The notes under the pieces were generated by a model. The model was given only the letters and a program-made list of their open reading frames with translations, did no database searches and had not been told where the DNA came from. DNA of 8,973 bases from Litoreibacter sp. Lineage in GTDB: Bacteria; Pseudomonadota; Alphaproteobacteria; Rhodobacterales; Rhodobacteraceae. Position 1 is the first letter of the stretch; every line of letters starts with the position of its first letter. Positions 6,046 through 8,973 of this stretch are shown piece after piece. The stretch is from assembly GCA_013042765.1 (NCBI GenBank), contig JABDPP010000167.1, positions 1 to 8,973 of the forward strand, read 5' to 3'. Position numbers and translations under genes: made by a program.

Positions 6046-7206
6046 TCAGGCCGGGAGACGCTGTTCCACGATCTCCGCCCACCAGGAACACCCGGCCGGG
6101 ATCGTCTCGTCATTGAAATTGTATCCCGGATGGTGCACCGGTGCCGTTTCGCCGTTACCCACAAGGATATAAGCGCCCGGACGCTCCTCCAGCATATAGG
6201 CAAAATCCTCCCCCCCCATAACCAGAGGCGCCTCGCCACAGCTGCCGGAAACGCGCGAGGCAACGGCAGCCGCAAATTCGGTCGGTTCTTCCCAATTCGT
6301 CATTACCGGATAACCAGGGTGGAATTCGACGCGAGCTGTCGCCCCGTAGACATTTGCACTTGCCTCAGCGATCTCTTTCAGGCGCTTTTCGCCCAGCGCT
6401 CGCGCCTCCGGTGTCAGGGTGCGGATCGTTCCGCGCAGATGCACATGCTGCGGGATGACGTTGTAGGCTTTGCTCTCCGTCTCGAACGAGGTGACGGAGA
6501 CGACGATCTGCTGAACCGGATCGGCGTTGCGCGACACGATGCTCTGGAGCGCCATCACCATGTTGCTCGCCGCAACCGTGGTATCGATCGTCTCATGGGG
6601 CTTGGCTGCATGGCCTCCGCGCCCTTCGACATGGATATCAAATGTATCGGTCGCCGCAAAAAACGGCCCAGGGCGAATGTGGAAGGACCCCACCGGCATC
6701 CCCGGCCAGTTGTGCATCCCGTAATACTCATCGATCGACCAGCGGTCGGTCATGCCGTCTTCACACATCTCGCGGCCGCCACCGCCGCCCTCTTCAGCCG
6801 GCTGGAAGATGACAACCACGGTGCCATCGAAATTGCGGGTCTCCGCGAGGTATTTGGCCGCCCCGAGCAGCATCGCGGTATGCCCGTCATGACCGCAGGC
6901 ATGCATGGCGCCCGGGGTTTTCGATGCATAATCGAGCCCGGTGGCCTCGAGGATCGGCAATGCATCCATATCCGCACGAAGACCGATCGTTTTGCCTGAG
7001 TTGTCTGACTTGCCCTTGATCACACCGACAACGCCGGTGCGCCCGATCCCCGTTTCAACCTCGTCACACCCAAACTCCTTCAGTTTCTCGGCCACCAGCG
7101 CACTTGTGCGGTGCGTCTCGAAAAGGATTTCCGGGTTCTCATGGAGATCGCGGCGCCACTCGGTGATCTCAGGCAGCAATTCGGCGAAACGGTTCTTTAC
7201 GGGCAT
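6046..7206 (-). CDS. M20D-family amidohydrolase (hippurate / IAA-amino-acid hydrolase type)
   Basis: The product is 386 aa, the usual length for M20D metallo-amidohydrolases, which hydrolyse N-acyl amino acids in the cytosol. It has a catalytic domain interrupted by a dimerisation lid. Visible motifs are GLRADMDALPI (75-85), MHACGHDGHTA (101-111) with metal ligands C104 and H106, FQPAEEGGGGG (134-144) with catalytic E138 and metal ligand E139, MHNWPG (164-169) with H165, GRGGHAAKPHE (195-205) in the lid, and MGGEDFAYM (330-338) and VHHPGYNFND (357-366) near the C-terminal metal ligand. All key residues are present. The start at 7206 is set by AAGGAG 8 nt upstream. The open frame extends to 7302 but that part overlaps the DUF6356 gene. 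It lies 64 bp downstream of DUF6356 and is probably co-transcribed with it. Substrate is unknown; hippurate, indoleacetyl- and other acyl-amino acids are all possible. Confidence 0.95.
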   Translation of the reverse strand: MPVKNRFAELLPEITEWRRDLHENPEILFETHRTSALVAEKLKEFGCDEVETGIGRTGVVGVIKGKSDNSGKTIGLRADMDALPILEATGLDYASKTPGAMHACGHDGHTAMLLGAAKYLAETRNFDGTVVVIFQPAEEGGGGGREMCEDGMTDRWSIDEYYGMHNWPGMPVGSFHIRPGPFFAATDTFDIHVEGRGGHAAKPHETIDTTVAASNMVMALQSIVSRNADPVQQIVVSVTSFETESKAYNVIPQHVHLRGTIRTLTPEARALGEKRLKEIAEASANVYGATARVEFHPGYPVMTNWEEPTEFAAAVASRVSGSCGEAPLVMGGEDFAYMLEERPGAYILVGNGETAPVHHPGYNFNDETIPAGCSWWAEIVEQRLPA

Positions 7207-7214
7207 TGGATGCG

Positions 7215-7220
7215 CTCCTT
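7215..7220 (-). promoter_or_regulatory. Shine-Dalgarno AAGGAG fixing the M20D start
   Basis: AAGGAG on the minus strand lies 8 nt before the ATG at 7206. It argues for that start over the upstream in-frame codons reaching to 7302. Confidence 0.8.
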
Positions 7221-7270
7221 CTTGAGTTCGAAAGGTAAATGAACGATCCCGCCGCAGGCTACAAGGGGGC

Positions 7271-7486
7271 TCAGGCGCGACCCCGATTATGTGTGCGCTC
7301 ATAAAGCTGCGCGATCAGGCGGCTGGCGGTCTTCTCAAACATAAACGGCAAAATCGCATGAACGAGGGCCGCGAAAGCTGCCCCGAACAGCAGCGCGCTG
7401 AAACCCAGTGCAAAGCGGAAGTGCTCCCCATAGGTTTCGTCAACGGAACCGGGGTGGGCGGTGAAAAGGTTGAAAATGGCGTGCAT
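7271..7486 (-). CDS. DUF6356-family small membrane protein
   Basis: The product is 71 aa: MHAIFNLFTAHPGSVDETYGEHFRFA opens it, then one hydrophobic helix (about residues 25-50, with PFMF at 47-50), then a basic tail ending NRGRA. The pattern HPxSVxETYxEH followed by one membrane segment and LVHAILPFMFEKTASRL matches my recollection of DUF6356, a family of small alphaproteobacterial proteins of unknown function, some of which are mislabelled as capsule biosynthesis proteins. The ATG at 7486 is supported by AAGGAG 7 nt upstream. An upstream in-frame codon at 7531 would add an unlikely basic extension. It probably sits in the inner membrane, and orientation is not clear. It leads the M20D operon and is divergent from the Lrp-type gene, which may control both. 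No enzymatic residues are evident. Confidence 0.85.
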   Translation of the reverse strand: MHAIFNLFTAHPGSVDETYGEHFRFALGFSALLFGAAFAALVHAILPFMFEKTASRLIAQLYERTHNRGRA

Positions 7487-7493
7487 GGCTTGT

Positions 7494-7499
7494 CTCCTT
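7494..7499 (-). promoter_or_regulatory. Shine-Dalgarno AAGGAG fixing the DUF6356 start
   Basis: AAGGAG on the minus strand, 7 nt before the ATG at 7486, is a near-ideal site. It favours the 71-aa product over the longer 86-aa reading. Confidence 0.8.
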
Positions 7500-7600
7500 T
7501 GAGGTCTCAGCAGTTTATTCCACGTTCGCACGGATAATTCTGCCCAAATACTTCCTGTTTTTCCTTTTTATTGGGATATTTTCTCACTAATGTAGATATT
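7500..7600. promoter_or_regulatory. Divergent AT-rich promoter/operator region between DUF6356 and the Lrp-type gene
   Basis: The region is clearly richer in A+T than its surroundings. It holds an imperfect inverted repeat, CCCAAATA (7543-7550) against TATTGGG (7569-7575) with one bulged base, and ATATTTT (7576-7582), which fits the AWATTWT core of the E. coli Lrp consensus. Weak -10-like hexamers for the + strand are GATATT (7575-7580) and TAATGT (7588-7593). No convincing -35 is seen on either strand. Control of both divergent genes from here by the Lrp-type product is likely from layout but not shown. Confidence 0.5.
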
Positions 7601-8062
7601 ATGGAGAATTTTGATGGGTATGATCTCAAGATACTGAGACATCTGCAACGCGATGCAGATCGATCCGTTGAGGTATTAAGCGAGGAAATTGGCCTGTCGC
7701 GCAATGCCACCTGGCGCAGGATCAAGCGACTCGAGGAGGCCGGGATCCTGATCGGCAAGGTCGCATTGGTGGATCCGGCCCGGGTCGGCCTGCAACTGGT
7801 CGTGTTCATCTCGATCAAGACGGACCGGCATGATGCCGCCTGGGCCGGCACCTTCGCAAATGTCGTGCGCAGCTTTCCTGAGATCCTCGGCGTGTACCGG
7901 ACCTCGGGCATGCAGGACTACCTGATCCGGGCCCGCGTCGCTGATGTCCAAGCCTATGACCGACTGTATCAGCGACTGATCGCGAAATTGGACCTCAAAG
8001 ATGTTTCCGCCAGCTTCGTGATGGAGGAGATCAAGGAAACGACCGAGTTGCCGGTCCTTTAA
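7601..8062 (+). CDS. Lrp/AsnC-family transcriptional regulator
   Basis: The product is 153 aa, the standard length. The N-terminal winged HTH spans about residues 5-55, with YDLKILRHLQRDADRSVEVL, then the recognition region LSRNATWRRIKRLEEAGI (32-49). The C-terminal RAM effector/oligomerisation domain (about 66-145) includes GVYRTSGMQDYLIRARV (97-112), with the conserved G-x-x-D-Y ligand-pocket turn. Lrp-type proteins usually sense an amino acid and form octamers that wrap DNA. The ATG at 7601 is chosen because the protein then begins just before the family's D-x-x-IL motif. There is no clear Shine-Dalgarno, so initiation may be weak or leaderless. A TTG at 7571 would add ten unlikely residues. 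It is divergent from DUF6356-M20D and convergent with the argE-like gene (17-bp gap). Its ligand is unknown, probably an amino acid or product of the neighbouring hydrolases. Confidence 0.95.
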   Translation: MENFDGYDLKILRHLQRDADRSVEVLSEEIGLSRNATWRRIKRLEEAGILIGKVALVDPARVGLQLVVFISIKTDRHDAAWAGTFANVVRSFPEILGVYRTSGMQDYLIRARVADVQAYDRLYQRLIAKLDLKDVSASFVMEEIKETTELPVL

Positions 8063-8079
8063 CCTTACCTGTCCCCACT

Positions 8080-8973
8080 CTAGCGCGTGAGTTGGTCAAC
8101 GAGGCTGTGCATGAACGCCTCGCCCTGTTTGAACTGATCAAGCGTTATGTATTCGTTTGGCTGGTGGGCCTGCGCGATGTCCCCCGGACCACAGATAATG
8201 GCGCTGTAATCCTTTTCCTGAAACTGGCCGGCCTCAGTGCCATAGCTCACCACATGCGTGCCATTGTCCCCGGTAAGCGCGCGCACCAGACGTTCGGCAG
8301 CGCCGTCCTCCTCGGGCATCAGCGCCGGGACGCGGAACCGCTGCGTCACTTCGATCGACGTATCGGGATGGACCGCCTGCATCTCCGCCTCCACTTCGGC
8401 GACCCGGTCCATCAGCGCCTGGCGATAGGTTTCCATGTCCTCACCCGGGACGAGACGGAAATCGATGCCGAACTCACAGTCTTTCGCGGTAATATTATGC
8501 GCTGTCCCGCCCCAGATCCGACCGGTGTGAACGGTGGTAAACGGCGGGTCGAACTGCGCGGCAAGCGCGGTCGGCTCCTTGGCCATGTTGATCTCGTTTT
8601 GCTGGTTGGCCCAGTCGATGAGTTTGGCGCCATGCATGATGGCATTGACGCCGGTATGCATGAGCGAGGAGTGCACCTCGAATCCGTGCACATGCAACCA
8701 GTAGCCAAAGCCCCCCTTATGAGCGGAGACCGTCTTCATCATGGAAGGCTCGCCCACCACCACGGCGTCGGCCGGCGGCAGGATATCCCGCATCTCGGCA
8801 ATCATCCGCGGAGCGCCAACACAACCCACCTCTTCGTCATAGCTCAATGCGATCTGAAGCGGCCGTTTGAGGCCTTTTTCGAGCGCCAGCGGCACTGCGG
8901 CCAATGCCAACGCATCAAAGCCTTTCATGTCACAGGTTCCGCGTCCGAAAAGCTTGCCTTCCCTTTCCGTCAC
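8080..8973 (-). CDS. argE: Acetylornithine deacetylase-like M20 peptidase, 5' end beyond window
   Basis: The visible 297 residues are the C-terminal three quarters of an ArgE-type M20 deacetylase, which removes acetyl from N-acetylornithine in arginine synthesis. The family is about 380-390 aa, so roughly 90 N-terminal residues, including the first metal His, are missing. The GTG at 8971-8973 is an internal Val. Seen in order (fragment numbering): FGRGTCDMKGFDA with metal-bridging D15, LSYDEEVGCVGA with catalytic E47 and ligand E48, VVGEPS with E75, AHKGG, the lid motif VHSSLMHTGVNAI (100-112), and QAHQPNEYI with ligand H270. GTEAGQFQ (245-252) fits ArgE. Because many Rhodobacteraceae make ornithine through ArgJ, an ArgE-like enzyme could serve another acyl-amino acid, so the exact substrate is less sure than the family. 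It converges with the Lrp-type gene. Confidence 0.88.
   Translation of the reverse strand: MTEREGKLFGRGTCDMKGFDALALAAVPLALEKGLKRPLQIALSYDEEVGCVGAPRMIAEMRDILPPADAVVVGEPSMMKTVSAHKGGFGYWLHVHGFEVHSSLMHTGVNAIMHGAKLIDWANQQNEINMAKEPTALAAQFDPPFTTVHTGRIWGGTAHNITAKDCEFGIDFRLVPGEDMETYRQALMDRVAEVEAEMQAVHPDTSIEVTQRFRVPALMPEEDGAAERLVRALTGDNGTHVVSYGTEAGQFQEKDYSAIICGPGDIAQAHQPNEYITLDQFKQGEAFMHSLVDQLTR

Noticed and set aside
6130..6999. 289-aa open frame on + opposite the M20D gene
   Set aside because: It has no recognisable motifs and is compositionally a shadow of a clear M20D enzyme on the other strand.
7207..7302. 32-residue N-terminal extension of the M20D protein
   Set aside because: It overlaps the DUF6356 gene, does not resemble the family N-terminus and ignores the strong AAGGAG before the ATG at 7206.
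7571..7600. TTG start adding ten residues to the Lrp-type protein
   Set aside because: There is no Shine-Dalgarno, the added residues lie in the AT-rich promoter region, and the family begins close to the ATG at 7601.
7271..8973. Ectoine degradation cluster (DoeX-like Lrp plus DoeB-like deacetylase)
   Set aside because: No ectoine hydrolase, transaminase or transporter gene is present, and the M20 protein looks more like ArgE; too little to claim.

Overview
The window looks like a stretch of ordinary chromosome from an alphaproteobacterium, most likely a Rhodobacteraceae/Roseobacter-group member. This rests on GC-rich coding sequence, the MoaA N-terminus, the DUF6356 protein, the LpcC-like glycosyltransferase and the overall protein style. 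There are nine protein genes, two of them cut by the window edges. I see no rRNA, tRNA, CRISPR array, insertion sequence or prophage gene, and the genes are tightly packed. The longest non-coding stretch is 266 bp (5780-6045).

Left block, + strand (1-2870): the 3' end of glmS (glucosamine-6-phosphate synthase) is followed by a PNPOx-like split-barrel flavoprotein and an AlkD-type DNA alkylation repair glycosylase. The stops and starts overlap (1 nt and 4 nt), so the three are probably one translationally coupled operon. Next, still on +, come moaA (molybdenum cofactor synthesis) with its own 74-bp upstream region, a weak terminator candidate, and a GT4 glycosyltransferase resembling LPS-core mannosyltransferases.

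Middle block, - strand (5084-7486): reading right to left, a DUF6356 small membrane protein, an M20D amidohydrolase (hippurate / IAA-amino-acid hydrolase type) and a Crp/Fnr-family regulator. The regulator lacks both the Fnr-type Fe-S cysteines and the Crp cAMP-binding Arg-Ser pair. The 266-bp space before it holds the best regulatory signal in the window. This is a perfect 16-bp palindrome of form TGTCG-N6-CGACA, placed exactly as a class II Crp site would be relative to an extended -10 element. A 10-bp stem-loop lies further down in the presumed leader. The palindrome could also act as an intrinsic terminator of the amidohydrolase gene.

Right block: an Lrp/AsnC regulator on + is divergent from the DUF6356-M20D pair across an AT-rich 114-bp region. 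It converges, 17 bp away, with a partial argE-like M20 deacetylase on -. Two M20-family amide hydrolases beside one Lrp-type regulator suggest local control of N-acyl-amino-acid or amino-acid metabolism, but this is inference. I found no clearly undescribed multi-gene system. The most testable novelty is the Crp/Fnr regulator together with its palindrome.
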